Shown here piece by piece: positions 37,827 through 46,793 of a stretch of DNA of 64,000 nucleotides (its first letter is position 1; each line of letters begins with the position of its first letter). Made by a program: the position numbers and the translations under genes. The notes beneath the pieces were generated by a model. It was not told the DNA's origin and ran no database searches. It was given only the letters and a program-made list of their open reading frames with translations. This stretch comes from Pseudomonas synxantha (GTDB lineage Bacteria; Pseudomonadota; Gammaproteobacteria; Pseudomonadales; Pseudomonadaceae): positions 3,100,001-3,164,000 of the forward strand of contig NZ_LT629786.1 of assembly GCF_900105675.1 (NCBI RefSeq), in the 5' to 3' direction.

Positions 37827-39077
37827 ATGCACATCATCAATGCCCGCCTGCGCAACCGTGAAGGCCTGCATGATCTGCACCTGGAACACGGCCGGATCGC
37901 CAGCATTACTGCGCAAACCGGAATCCCGACACTCACGAGCGGCGACCTGGACGCCGCCGGTAACCTGGTAATACCGCCCTTCGTAGAACCCCACATCCAC
38001 CTCGACGCCACCCTCACCGCCGGGGAACCGCGCTGGAATATGAGCGGCACGCTGTTTGAAGGCATCGAGTGCTGGGGTGAGCGCAAGGCCACTATTACCC
38101 TGGAAGACACCAAGACCCGCGCCAAAAAAACCATCCAGGCCCTCGCCGCCCACGGCATCCAGCATGTGCGCACCCATGTCGACGTCACAGACCCGGACCT
38201 CACTGCACTCAAGGCCCTGCTGGAGGTGCGTGAAGAAAGCTCGCACCTGATCGACCTGCAAATTGTCGCCTTCCCCCAGGAGGGCATCGAGTCGTTCCGC
38301 AATGGCCGCGAACTAATGGAAGAAGCCGTTCGCCTGGGCGCCGACGTGATCGGCGGTATCCCCCACTTCGAATACACCCGCGACCAAGGGGTCAGTTCGG
38401 TGAAATTCCTCATGGACCTGGCCGAACGCACGGGCTGCCTGGTGGACGTGCACTGTGACGAAACCGACGACCCGCACTCACGCTTCCTCGAAGTCCTCGC
38501 CGAGGAAGCCCGCAGCCGCGACATGGGCGCGCGGGTCACTGCCAGTCACACCACGGCCATGGGTTCCTACGACAACGCTTACTGCGCCAAACTGTTCCGT
38601 CTGCTGGGGCATTCAGGCATCAGCTTTGTCTCCTGCCCCACTGAAAGCATCCATCTGCAAGGTCGCTTCGACAGCTTCCCGAAACGCCGGGGTGTCACCC
38701 GTGTCAACGAACTGCTTGAGGCCGGCATGAACGTGTGCTTCGGCCAGGACTCCATCGTTGACCCCTGGTACCCCCTGGGCAACGGCAACATCTTGCGGGT
38801 CCTGGAAGCCGGCCTGCACATCTGCCATATGCTCGGCTACCGTAACCTGCAAAGTGCCCTTGACCTGGTGACCGACAACAGTGCCAAGGCCATGGCCCTG
38901 GGTGACCGATATGGGCTGCACGCCGGTCGCCCCGCCAACCTGCTGATCCTGTCCGCCGACAGTGACTATGAGGTCATTCGCAGCCAGGGCTTGCCGCTGT
39001 ACTCGATCCGCAACGGCAAGGTGCTGATGAAACGGCAGCCGGCGCAGGTGGAGTTTTTATATAACCCGGCTGGCTAG
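37827..39077 (+). CDS. codA: cytosine deaminase (amidohydrolase family)
   Basis: The product is 416 residues from ATG 37827 behind AAGAGGA. It hydrolyses cytosine to uracil and ammonia. Metal ligands are visible as EPHIHLD (H56, H58), VDVHCDE (H209, catalytic E212), TASHTTAMGS (H241) and CFGQDSI (D308). The overall match to E. coli CodA is strong, including HLQGRFDSFPKRRG and VDPWYPLG. One active-site neighbour differs: E. coli has H-D-D where this protein has Q-D-S (residues 307-309). The codA stop overlaps the stop of the convergent lipase gene by 3 bases. Confidence 0.93.
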   Translation: MHIINARLRNREGLHDLHLEHGRIASITAQTGIPTLTSGDLDAAGNLVIPPFVEPHIHLDATLTAGEPRWNMSGTLFEGIECWGERKATITLEDTKTRAKKTIQALAAHGIQHVRTHVDVTDPDLTALKALLEVREESSHLIDLQIVAFPQEGIESFRNGRELMEEAVRLGADVIGGIPHFEYTRDQGVSSVKFLMDLAERTGCLVDVHCDETDDPHSRFLEVLAEEARSRDMGARVTASHTTAMGSYDNAYCAKLFRLLGHSGISFVSCPTESIHLQGRFDSFPKRRGVTRVNELLEAGMNVCFGQDSIVDPWYPLGNGNILRVLEAGLHICHMLGYRNLQSALDLVTDNSAKAMALGDRYGLHAGRPANLLILSADSDYEVIRSQGLPLYSIRNGKVLMKRQPAQVEFLYNPAG

Positions 39078-41224
39078 ACGATAGAGTCGATGTCCAGCGT
39101 TTGCGCCTTTGCCTGATCATGGTGTGCAGGCGGCGGAATGCTGGCAAATTGGGCAAACTCGCGGTTTTCAGGGTGACTGAACCAACGTTTGAGGCTCGAT
39201 TGCAGGTGCGCAGACTGTGCTTGACTGCCGTAGACGTCGCGAGCTTCAAGGCGACGCCAGCGCAGGGTTGCCAGGCGCTCGCGGCTGGTGTGCAAGCGGT
39301 CGATCTCGGCGTTCAAGGCATCGCTAGGCTCATAGCTGCGATCATTGGCTGGACGCTGGCGGGCAAGTTCACGCCGTTTGGCTCTCAATTGCTCGCGCAT
39401 GTCTTCGAGAGCGCGGTCGAGCAGCTCAAACTCCCTCAAGGTCACCAGGGGGCCTTGACGATCCAGGGCTTGCTGCCAGCGTCGCAGTGTGGCCCAGGCT
39501 GCAGGGATGTAGCTGGTGGTCATGAAGTGTTGGCCGGCCTGAAAAAGCTGCCGCAGCAGATTGTCACGGTCGGGCATATCGCCCTGGAGTTGCAATGCGC
39601 GATGACAGCCCGCCTCCTGGATGGACTCACAGCCAGGTTTCCATAGCACTGAAGAATGGGTGCCGTCCGGGAGCGTGATCGGCATGAAGTGATGTTGCTC
39701 ACCGTGATGTTGATAGGGGTTGCCGCCCACACGTACCAGCCCGGCGGCGAACAATAGGCCACCGGGTGCAGGGGCACTGAATAATGTGATGGCCCCGGGG
39801 ATCCAGAGTTTGGCGGTGGTGTTCATCCAACGCGCCGGAACGCTGGGGACGGGGTCGTTGTGGTTGACGATGCGGTGATGGACCAGGGATGAGGCGCCGG
39901 CGATAAACTCGGAGTCGGCGGCGCGAGGGGCGCCGTAGGTGTAGAGGAGAACGTCGTAATTAGCATCCGGGGTTCGGCGCAGCCCTTCGGCCAACAGCAA
40001 TGCAATAGCGCCGCCAAGGCTGTGGCCGCAAATCACAATACGCTGGCCAATGTGGAATTGGTCAAGGTATCGCAGTACGAAATCACGCATAGCCCGGTAA
40101 GCCTGGTAGAAGCCCTCGTGGACTTTACCAACGCCGTCGACGAAAGCCACTTGATGGGCGTCCGCGTCACGTAGCGCATCAGCACCGCTGACGGTTCCTC
40201 GCACGGAAATCAGGATGACCTGGTCGTGGTGAGTGATGAACGCCTGGGTGTCGGTGCCAAATTTTTCGTCATCGAAAAAATGCAGGCGTGCAGGGTGTTC
40301 CTGCTCGTCCTTTAGTTCCGGGCGATTTTGGGGATATAAGTCGGGATCGAAAGGCAGGATTTCGAAACGCTGGGAGTATGGGACGTCTTCATAGATCGGA
40401 TAGAAACACTGCGTTTGCTTCGGATCGATTCGCCAGGCTTCGTGATACACCGACAGCTGTTCAGCGAACAGATTTCCAACGCTTGGATCCAACGGAAACC
40501 GGACCTCCTTTAAGGGGTTTTCTCGAGGGACTTGCCCAAAGTCGCAATAACTCAACGCAGCAAACAATGCCAGCTGAAACACATTCAGGGCACAGATGTT
40601 GTCTTCGACAGATAGCATTGGGCGCAAGGCCCGCAATGGCCGTACCTCGAGAATGGTGTGCTTGTTTGGAAACAGCACGATACCCGCTAATGTTGGCTCG
40701 GGCGGGCCGAATCCCAGCTCGGCCATCATTTTCAATGCATGACGTTTGGGACGATGGGTACGAGGCGTTATCGGAGGCAAGTGGGCGACATGTCGAACCA
40801 GATCTCTGACTTCGACTTGATAGAACCGGTCAGCTTGTAGTTGAGCAGGATTGGCTTCAACACGACGCCCACTGGACGTAGAAAATTTAGTCTGCTCTGC
40901 CCGAACTTGAAGCTCGCTGATAGGAAGTGGATACATCGGCCGCATCATTAATCGGCGATATGGCTGTTCTGCTCCTGAATAAAGTTCGTCAAAAACAAGA
41001 ACCACGGGACCGCTATAAATATCTTGTAACTTGGCGCCCCCCTCACCGTTCAATCTACCTTTGTACTGCTGTCCTGCACTGTCGTGAACGGTATACGGCA
41101 GACCGCCATACATCGTTCCTACTCCGACTTCGTCGACTAAGCAAAAGCTCACCCACTGCCCTCGTAATGAACAAGCTAGCGTGCTATCACTGAAAAATGA
41201 TCGCTTCCTTGCGTCCATGCACAT
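39074..41224 (-). CDS. class 3 lipase, candidate type VI effector (Tle2-like)
   Basis: The product is 716 residues from ATG 41224 behind AAGGAG. A long N-terminal region of no known family (1-330) is followed by an alpha/beta hydrolase core: VILISVRGTVSG, then IVICGHSLGGAIALLLAEGL with nucleophile S402, and a likely catalytic Asp and His in HNDPVPSVP and YQHHGEQHHF. The tail (about 590-716) is helical and charged. There is no signal peptide. It is the last gene of a vgrG-DUF4123-lipoprotein-lipase unit, which is the usual context of a phospholipase delivered by type VI secretion. The Tle2 assignment rests on the GHSLGG motif and needs alignment. Confidence 0.85.
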   Translation of the reverse strand: MCMDARKRSFFSDSTLACSLRGQWVSFCLVDEVGVGTMYGGLPYTVHDSAGQQYKGRLNGEGGAKLQDIYSGPVVLVFDELYSGAEQPYRRLMMRPMYPLPISELQVRAEQTKFSTSSGRRVEANPAQLQADRFYQVEVRDLVRHVAHLPPITPRTHRPKRHALKMMAELGFGPPEPTLAGIVLFPNKHTILEVRPLRALRPMLSVEDNICALNVFQLALFAALSYCDFGQVPRENPLKEVRFPLDPSVGNLFAEQLSVYHEAWRIDPKQTQCFYPIYEDVPYSQRFEILPFDPDLYPQNRPELKDEQEHPARLHFFDDEKFGTDTQAFITHHDQVILISVRGTVSGADALRDADAHQVAFVDGVGKVHEGFYQAYRAMRDFVLRYLDQFHIGQRIVICGHSLGGAIALLLAEGLRRTPDANYDVLLYTYGAPRAADSEFIAGASSLVHHRIVNHNDPVPSVPARWMNTTAKLWIPGAITLFSAPAPGGLLFAAGLVRVGGNPYQHHGEQHHFMPITLPDGTHSSVLWKPGCESIQEAGCHRALQLQGDMPDRDNLLRQLFQAGQHFMTTSYIPAAWATLRRWQQALDRQGPLVTLREFELLDRALEDMREQLRAKRRELARQRPANDRSYEPSDALNAEIDRLHTSRERLATLRWRRLEARDVYGSQAQSAHLQSSLKRWFSHPENREFAQFASIPPPAHHDQAKAQTLDIDSIV

Positions 41225-41235
41225 GGCTCACTCCT

Positions 41236-42009
41236 TCATTCACACGATGGATAAATATCGCAGATGCGACCGTCCGGCATTTTTATAGGTTTAAAATCGG
41301 TCGTGTTGCCGTTGCAGTAGGCATCCCGATCAGAGAAGTCCTTACCTTTACAGCGTTTCCACCCTCCTGGAACAGCTACCCAGTTATCGTCAAAAGCGGG
41401 TCTCTCCTCATTACTCAAAGTCAACACCATCCTCAGAGTTTTTCCTGGGAGTTCATCTCGTTGCGCGTATCCACCTACTCGTGTTTTTTGCAACTTCCCC
41501 TCCGCATTAACCGAACGGCACTGGAGAATTTTCCTGATCCCGTGAAGAGGGCCTACAGTCCGAAACAACCATTGACACTGGCCCGAAAAATCCTGCGCAT
41601 CTGACTCCCGCATCCCGGGCATATCCAGATAATCTCTGATAGAGATATTGGCAATATCCCCACCCACATCCGTACTTCGCTTTCCCCACTTCGCATAGAA
41701 ATCAAACTCCAAACTACGCAGTACCAACGGACACCCTTCTACCGTTTCGGTCAGCGGTAACTCATAACTCACCCTGCTCGCGACAGGTTTGTAGTCTGTA
41801 AAAAAGACCTTCCGCTCTGGTCTCTTGCCTCGGCGTCTCGGCAAGACACAGGTTTCACCCGTTGCAGGTCGATAATTAGCTGCGGTCTTCAGTTCGAACT
41901 GCGGCGGCAAATCCACCTCCAACGTAAAATGCTCTACCCCCTTCCCCGTACACCCCGAAAGCCCTACGCCCCCGACCACAAGCAACCCCACTTTCATCCA
42001 TCTATTCAC
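41236..42009 (-). CDS. lipoprotein, candidate immunity protein for the lipase
   Basis: The product is 257 residues from GTG 42009, behind GGAGG and overlapping the upstream stop; an ATG at 41997 is possible. The signal peptide ends in lipobox VGLSGC. The mature part has many charged residues and at least eight cysteines, three of them in CNGNTTDFKPIKMPDGRICD plus DIYPSC at the end, so disulfides are likely. The family is not one I can name. Periplasmic lipoproteins encoded beside type VI lipases usually protect the cell from its own effector, and the position, 11 bases before the lipase, supports that role. Confidence 0.7.
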   Translation of the reverse strand: MNRWMKVGLLVVGGVGLSGCTGKGVEHFTLEVDLPPQFELKTAANYRPATGETCVLPRRRGKRPERKVFFTDYKPVASRVSYELPLTETVEGCPLVLRSLEFDFYAKWGKRSTDVGGDIANISIRDYLDMPGMRESDAQDFSGQCQWLFRTVGPLHGIRKILQCRSVNAEGKLQKTRVGGYAQRDELPGKTLRMVLTLSNEERPAFDDNWVAVPGGWKRCKGKDFSDRDAYCNGNTTDFKPIKMPDGRICDIYPSCE

Positions 42010-42838
42010 CCTTCCCTTCCTCCCTGCGCCACTGCTCCACCACCCGTTCAAAATGCGCCCCTGGCGCCTCGCCTACCCTCGGTTGCCAATGGACAATGCT
42101 GCTGCGGGTCGCCTCTTCCAACCGACGCACCACCAAAAACTCCAACTGCTCAGGCGTGTGCCATTGCCAGGTGCGTGCCTGCTCCAGTACCTGGGCCAGC
42201 CAGATCCTCGGGTCTTGAAACTCAACCAATGCAGCCAGGTCTTCGCTGTGCTCGGCCAACAGGTAGCGCAGGATATTGGCGTGCAGGATGGCTTCGGCCT
42301 GGGGATTGGGTGCACCCAGCCAAGGTGACGGGTCGGGTACCGGATAGTCGCCTGGTGCGGGGTTCTCGGCCTGGCACCAACGGCCTTCGTGCCAATAGCA
42401 AACGCTGATGAGCGGCCCGAGGTAGTCCGGCCAATGCGCTTTCGATAAATGGGCCAAGGCACGACCCAGGGTGCGGTTGTCGTGAATGCGATAAAGCACC
42501 TGCTGGCCCTTGGGCCCCAGCAGCAATCGCGCGCGCCAATGTCGAGTCACATCGTCCAAATCGGCAGCAGGCAAACTACCCATCCACCCCCAATTCGACT
42601 CGGGGTGTTGCAGCAGCTCGACCAATGCAGGTTCCTGCATCTGCTCCAGCAACACTATGACCGGGCCTGAGCTCGCTAACTGCGCCGCATCGGTCTCGCT
42701 GTAGAGTTCGCAATAGCGCGATAGGCTGCACTCTGCCAACAGGGGCTGGCGAGCGGTGTTATGGCCCTCCAGCATCAGGCACAGCGCGTACCCTCTCTGC
42801 CGCTGTTGAGCCATCCATCGATGGGGCGAGCTGTCCAT
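42002..42838 (-). CDS. DUF4123 protein, type VI effector adaptor
   Basis: The product is 278 residues from ATG 42838, overlapping the vgrG stop (TGATG). It has GYALCLMLEGHNTARQPLLA near the start, SGPVIVLLEQ in the first third, and RHWRARLLLGPKGQQVLYRI with HDNRTLGRAL in the centre. This is the DUF4123 pattern (PLLV near the start; FRFYDPRVL-like centre). DUF4123 proteins (Tap/TEC) bind a specific effector and load it on VgrG. Its place between vgrG and the lipase pair fits exactly. Confidence 0.8.
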   Translation of the reverse strand: MDSSPHRWMAQQRQRGYALCLMLEGHNTARQPLLAECSLSRYCELYSETDAAQLASSGPVIVLLEQMQEPALVELLQHPESNWGWMGSLPAADLDDVTRHWRARLLLGPKGQQVLYRIHDNRTLGRALAHLSKAHWPDYLGPLISVCYWHEGRWCQAENPAPGDYPVPDPSPWLGAPNPQAEAILHANILRYLLAEHSEDLAALVEFQDPRIWLAQVLEQARTWQWHTPEQLEFLVVRRLEEATRSSIVHWQPRVGEAPGAHFERVVEQWRREEGKGE

Positions 42839-44844
42839 CAAGCCGCCCTCCCCGCGATATCGCAGCCGCCTTCTCGGCAGTCTTCGCACAGGGGGCAAAA
42901 ATCCGCGCCCAGTTGCTTGGCCAAGTCCATGATGATGCCTTGCACCGCGGAAACCGGCGCGGCAACCCGCCCAGAGCCCACCGGATGGGATGCCGACGGT
43001 ATGCCGCCAAGGCTGATGTTGCGGCTGCTGAAAATACTGCCGGCTTGAATCACCAGGTGCTCTCCACCCGCCTTCAGGCTCAGTTTCGCACCCGCATCGA
43101 TTATCAGGCTGGCACCGGCCTGGAGATGAACCTGCTGGCCGGCTTCGATCACCATGGTCCGGCCAACTCGGGTCAGGCTATCGCCCTGCACGTCAAGGTA
43201 GTCATGCGCCTTGAGCGTTACCTTGCGATCACCGTCGACGTGGCGATGCTCCTCGCTTTCCAGCCGGAGCGTGCTCACCCCCCGAATGATTTCATGCCTC
43301 TCCCCGGCGACTTCCAGGCGGCTGTCACGGCCCACCTGTTGTTCCAGGTCGCGTTGTGCGCGCAGGTAGATCAGTTCTTCGCCGCGCCTGTCTTCAAGGT
43401 GCAACTCGTTGGCCCCTGCTCCGTGGGGAGAACTGCGGCTACGCAGAACGCTGCGCGTCTTGTGCTGCGGCAAAGGGTAGGCGGGAAGGTGTAGCGCGTT
43501 GGGCAGGCAACCGCTGACCAGGGGTTGGTCGGGGTCGCCCTCCAGGAAGCTCACCAGCACTTCCATGCCCACCCGTGGAATGACCATGGCGCCAAACCCA
43601 TCCCCCGCCCAACCGGACGCTACCCGCAGCCAACAGCTGCTGGTATCGTCAGGTTTGTCCCGACGATCCCAATGAAAGCGCACCTTCACACGGCCATAGG
43701 CATCGCAATGGATATCCTCACCCGCAGGCCCGGTCACCGTCGCGGTTTGGCTGCCACTGATCGTCGACTTGGGGTGCTTGAGCGGCGGTCGATGCACTGC
43801 GCTCCAAGATGTCGCGGTGAAGCGGTTGCGATAGCCTTGAAACCTGTCGACTCCAAATGCGGCCTCCTCCAAAACCTGCGGTTGGTAGCCCTCATGACGT
43901 ACCGAAGTCAGTAGCCACAAGTCGTTGCAGACTGGATCGGGGTGATCGCACAACTCGAGAAAGTGACCACTGCATAACGCCGGTTGATCGCTCTTGCCCA
44001 ATACTCGATGACGATCACGCTGATGGCGCTCCAGGCCGCGGCGCGCCAGTTGAGCACCTCGTTCACGGCTGGTGAACCCAGCGGGGGAGCCATAGTCTTC
44101 CAAAGGATCCGTGGCTCCGGCCTGGGCTTGCAGGTGTAGCGAAGGATGCTCAAAGTCGAAGTCACGGCGTACGCTGCGTTGACTGCGGGTTTGCAGGCGC
44201 CGGTCGAAACGCTGGACGACCCGGGCCTCGAGCGCCGGATCGGGCGATGAACAATAACGCTGCACCGGTAACCGTCGAAACACTGTCTGGTCATCACCAA
44301 ACACCAACAGATGATTGTCCGTACTGTGGCGAAAATGGAAGTGGATGCCCTCCTCTTCGCACAGTCGCTGGATGAAGTGCAGGTCGGACTCCATGTACTG
44401 CACGCAGAATGTCCGCGGGGGATACACCACCGGCCCGAGCTCGAAGGTATAGGTATCGGCGAGAATGCCGTGGTGCTCAAGGATCGTCGCAATGATCTGC
44501 GGCACGTTGCGCTGCTGGAAAACTCGCTGGTCGCGGCGATGGGCAAGCCATGCAAGGCGGGGGGCCAGCGTCAGGTGATAACGGGTGAACCGTACACCCG
44601 GGTCATCCCGGCCGATGGCGTAGACCTGCCCATGCAGGCCTGTATCCACCTCGCCGAAGTCCAGATAGGCGGGTTGACGAAGCAAGGCCTCCAGGTCAAG
44701 GGAAGGGTTTTCACTGATCAACTGCATATGAATGAAGTACGGCTGGTCGAGGGCTTCGTGACCTTTGAAGGTCAAAACCTGGAAGTCCGTATTAATTCCA
44801 GGAAGAAACAATTTAAAACGTGAGGAAGAAAACGCGTGAACCAT
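42838..44844 (-). CDS. vgrG: type VI secretion tip protein VgrG
   Basis: The product is 668 residues. The gp27-like part starts with FKLFLPGINTDFQVLTFKGH and has FCVQYMESDLHFIQRLCEEE, a hallmark of VgrG. The gp5-like OB fold has HCDAYGRVKVRFHWDRRDK, then the Vgr beta-helix with repeated charged strands. The last 60 residues form a short extension with a cysteine group, CPLCEDCREGGCD, which does not look like an enzyme domain. VgrG trimers form the puncturing tip of the type VI needle. No other structural tss gene is in the window, so this is an orphan VgrG cluster served by a system elsewhere. Confidence 0.95.
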   Translation of the reverse strand: MVHAFSSSRFKLFLPGINTDFQVLTFKGHEALDQPYFIHMQLISENPSLDLEALLRQPAYLDFGEVDTGLHGQVYAIGRDDPGVRFTRYHLTLAPRLAWLAHRRDQRVFQQRNVPQIIATILEHHGILADTYTFELGPVVYPPRTFCVQYMESDLHFIQRLCEEEGIHFHFRHSTDNHLLVFGDDQTVFRRLPVQRYCSSPDPALEARVVQRFDRRLQTRSQRSVRRDFDFEHPSLHLQAQAGATDPLEDYGSPAGFTSRERGAQLARRGLERHQRDRHRVLGKSDQPALCSGHFLELCDHPDPVCNDLWLLTSVRHEGYQPQVLEEAAFGVDRFQGYRNRFTATSWSAVHRPPLKHPKSTISGSQTATVTGPAGEDIHCDAYGRVKVRFHWDRRDKPDDTSSCWLRVASGWAGDGFGAMVIPRVGMEVLVSFLEGDPDQPLVSGCLPNALHLPAYPLPQHKTRSVLRSRSSPHGAGANELHLEDRRGEELIYLRAQRDLEQQVGRDSRLEVAGERHEIIRGVSTLRLESEEHRHVDGDRKVTLKAHDYLDVQGDSLTRVGRTMVIEAGQQVHLQAGASLIIDAGAKLSLKAGGEHLVIQAGSIFSSRNISLGGIPSASHPVGSGRVAAPVSAVQGIIMDLAKQLGADFCPLCEDCREGGCDIAGRAA

Positions 44845-45144
44845 CCTTTGTTACCCGCCATCAACTTTTTCGATTGAATTGCCCTTCCTCGCCAACCTTG
44901 ATGGCTTGGGAAAAAAAGCACCTGAACACGATAAAGCTTAGCGATTTTGGCAGCGTTTCGGATGTTAAAAAACAAAAGAGAAGTTTCGTACGTCGAGGTT
45001 GGAAGTGTCTTTTAAAAAATGCAACACGGTGCAAAACAATGCTGGCTAATATCAAGAAAGTTCTTACTTTGACTTGCACCTTTAACAGCTAATAACTCAG
45101 GAAACAGCTGACACCGGATTAAGCCGTGCGGGGTTTTCACAGGT
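44845..45144 (-). promoter_or_regulatory. AT-rich vgrG upstream region
   Basis: These 300 bases between vgrG and the dapF relic are clearly AT-richer than the surroundings. Frames of 60-90 codons exist on both strands but lack ribosome sites. On the minus strand GGCGGG lies 8 bases before the vgrG ATG. I cannot point to a convincing -35/-10 pair or sigma-54 site. The low GC content suggests an acquired segment and possible H-NS-like (MvaT) silencing; that is inference. Confidence 0.4.
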
Positions 45145-45520
45145 TCAGGTTATTATTCGGGCGGCCCCAAACAGACTGACACTCAACAAGTTCCCAGCCT
45201 CCGCCTGCAAATGCACTGGAGCCGTACCACCCGGCATCACCACGGCGACCTCTCCAGCCTCCACCCAACCCGCTCGCCACGCGGCACAAGCCACGGCGCA
45301 GGCGCTGGTGCCCGAAGACGCGGTAGGCCCTTCACCTCGCTCAAATACACGGGCACTGACGCGATTGCCGGAGTCCCGAGCGGCCCCACTGCAGGTTGAC
45401 CCCACCGACACAGGGTTGGCCACCACCTGCCGGGGGGGCAAAGGCAATGCTCTGTAACCGTTTGAACAGCCCTAGCTGATGCATCGTATCGTTAGCTGGC
45501 AAGGCGCACGCCTGCTCCAG
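45145..45520 (-). pseudogene. frameshifted, truncated diaminopimelate epimerase-like gene
   Basis: The last 60 codons read ARVFERGEGPTASSGTSACA, then VACAAWRAGWVEAGEVAV and MPGGTAPVHLQAEAG. This is the C-terminal DapF-type signature (W/F-E-R-G-x-G-x-T-x-x-x-G-T-x-x-C). The upstream part continues in a different frame (VGGVNLQWGR, matching the usual N-V/L-Q strand), so a one-base change lies near 45385-45395. The N-terminal half, with the first catalytic Cys, is missing; the divergent MFS gene begins at 45633. It is therefore a relic. Confidence 0.6.
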
Positions 45521-45632
45521 TAACGTCGTTTTAACCCCGCCCGCGAAGGGAACCCTGCTCGCTCGAAAAGGCCTGATGTGCAAGGATGTCACGCCGGACA
45601 TCGTTCGCTGAACGCAAAACCAAGGATTCTTC

Positions 45633-46784
45633 ATGACTGCCATTCCCACTCCTGCCCCCGTGGTTCCCGGGCGGTTGGAACAAATGTCCACCCGTATCGC
45701 TTTTTTTATCGCCGGTTTTGGTATTGCCGCGTGGGCGCCCTTGGTGCCGTATGCCAAGGCGCGCGCGAACCTGAACGAAGGCACGCTTGGTCTATTGCTA
45801 TTGTGCCTGGGGGTGGGTTCGATCATCGCAATGCCGGCGGCGGGCGCGCTGGCGTCTCGCTACGGTTGCCGGCGCGTGCTTACCGCCGGGACGCTGATGA
45901 TTTGCCTGGCCCTGCCGATGTTGGCCACTGTCAGTTCGATCCCTTTACTGATCGCCGGGTTATTCCTGTTTGGCGCGGGCCTGGGCACCGTGGACTCCAC
46001 CGTGAATCTGCAAGCCGTCATCGTTGAGCGCGCCAGTGGCAAGACCATGATGTCAGGGTTTCATGGCCTCTTCAGCCTGGGTGGCATTGTCGGCGCGGCG
46101 GGGGTTTCCGGTTTGCTGGGGCTGGGCCTGTCGCCCCTGCAGGCGACCCTGGTGGTGGTCATTATCATGGCCGTTGCGCTGTTCAAGGCCGCACCGCATC
46201 TGTTGCCGTATGGCAGTGAAAGCTCAGGTCCTGCATTTGCAGTGCCCCACGGAGTGGTGCTGTTTATCGGCTGCCTGTGTTTTATCGTGTTCCTGGCTGA
46301 AGGTGCCGTGCTGGATTGGAGTGCGGTATTCCTGAGTGCTGAGCGTGGCCTGGATGAGGCCTACGCCGGTCTTGGCTACGCGGCATTTGCCTTGACCATG
46401 ACCGCTGGGCGCCTGACCGGTGATGCCATTGTCCGACGCCTGGGCGCCACGCTAGTGATCGTGATCGGTGGCGCGCTGGCGTGTGCCGGCTTGCTCCTGG
46501 CGACATTATTGCCGGCTTGGGAAACAGCGTTGCTCGGGTACGCATTGGTGGGTGCCGGGTGTTCGAATATCGTGCCGGTGCTGTACACCGCCGTCGGTAG
46601 ACAAAAGGTCATGCCTGAACATATTGCAGTGCCGGCCATCACCACCCTGGGTTACGCCGGTATTCTCGCCGGCCCCGCCATGATCGGTTTTATCGCCCAT
46701 GGCAGCAGTTTGAGTACCGCTTTCGTGCTGATTGCGGTGTTGCTGGCGGCAGTCGCTATCAGCGGCAAAATCCTCAAGGTGTAG
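45633..46784 (+). CDS. MFS transporter, YbjJ-like
   Basis: The product is 383 residues with 12 membrane segments. Early segments read IAFFIAGFGIAAWAPLVPYA, and loop 2-3 carries ALASRYGCRRVL, a degenerate MFS motif A. FGAGLGTVDSTVNLQAVIVE and MMSGFHGLFSLGGIVGA in segments 4-5 are characteristic of the YbjJ/fucose-permease-like group. The substrate is unknown. It sits between two accessory blocks and stands alone; 9 bases separate it from the convergent gene. Confidence 0.88.
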   Translation: MTAIPTPAPVVPGRLEQMSTRIAFFIAGFGIAAWAPLVPYAKARANLNEGTLGLLLLCLGVGSIIAMPAAGALASRYGCRRVLTAGTLMICLALPMLATVSSIPLLIAGLFLFGAGLGTVDSTVNLQAVIVERASGKTMMSGFHGLFSLGGIVGAAGVSGLLGLGLSPLQATLVVVIIMAVALFKAAPHLLPYGSESSGPAFAVPHGVVLFIGCLCFIVFLAEGAVLDWSAVFLSAERGLDEAYAGLGYAAFALTMTAGRLTGDAIVRRLGATLVIVIGGALACAGLLLATLLPAWETALLGYALVGAGCSNIVPVLYTAVGRQKVMPEHIAVPAITTLGYAGILAGPAMIGFIAHGSSLSTAFVLIAVLLAAVAISGKILKV

Positions 46785-46793
46785 GTCAAGGCG

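Noticed and set aside
44820-45092. A 90-codon plus-strand open frame in the AT-rich vgrG leader
   Set aside because: It has no ribosome site, its translation looks random, and it would overlap the vgrG start.
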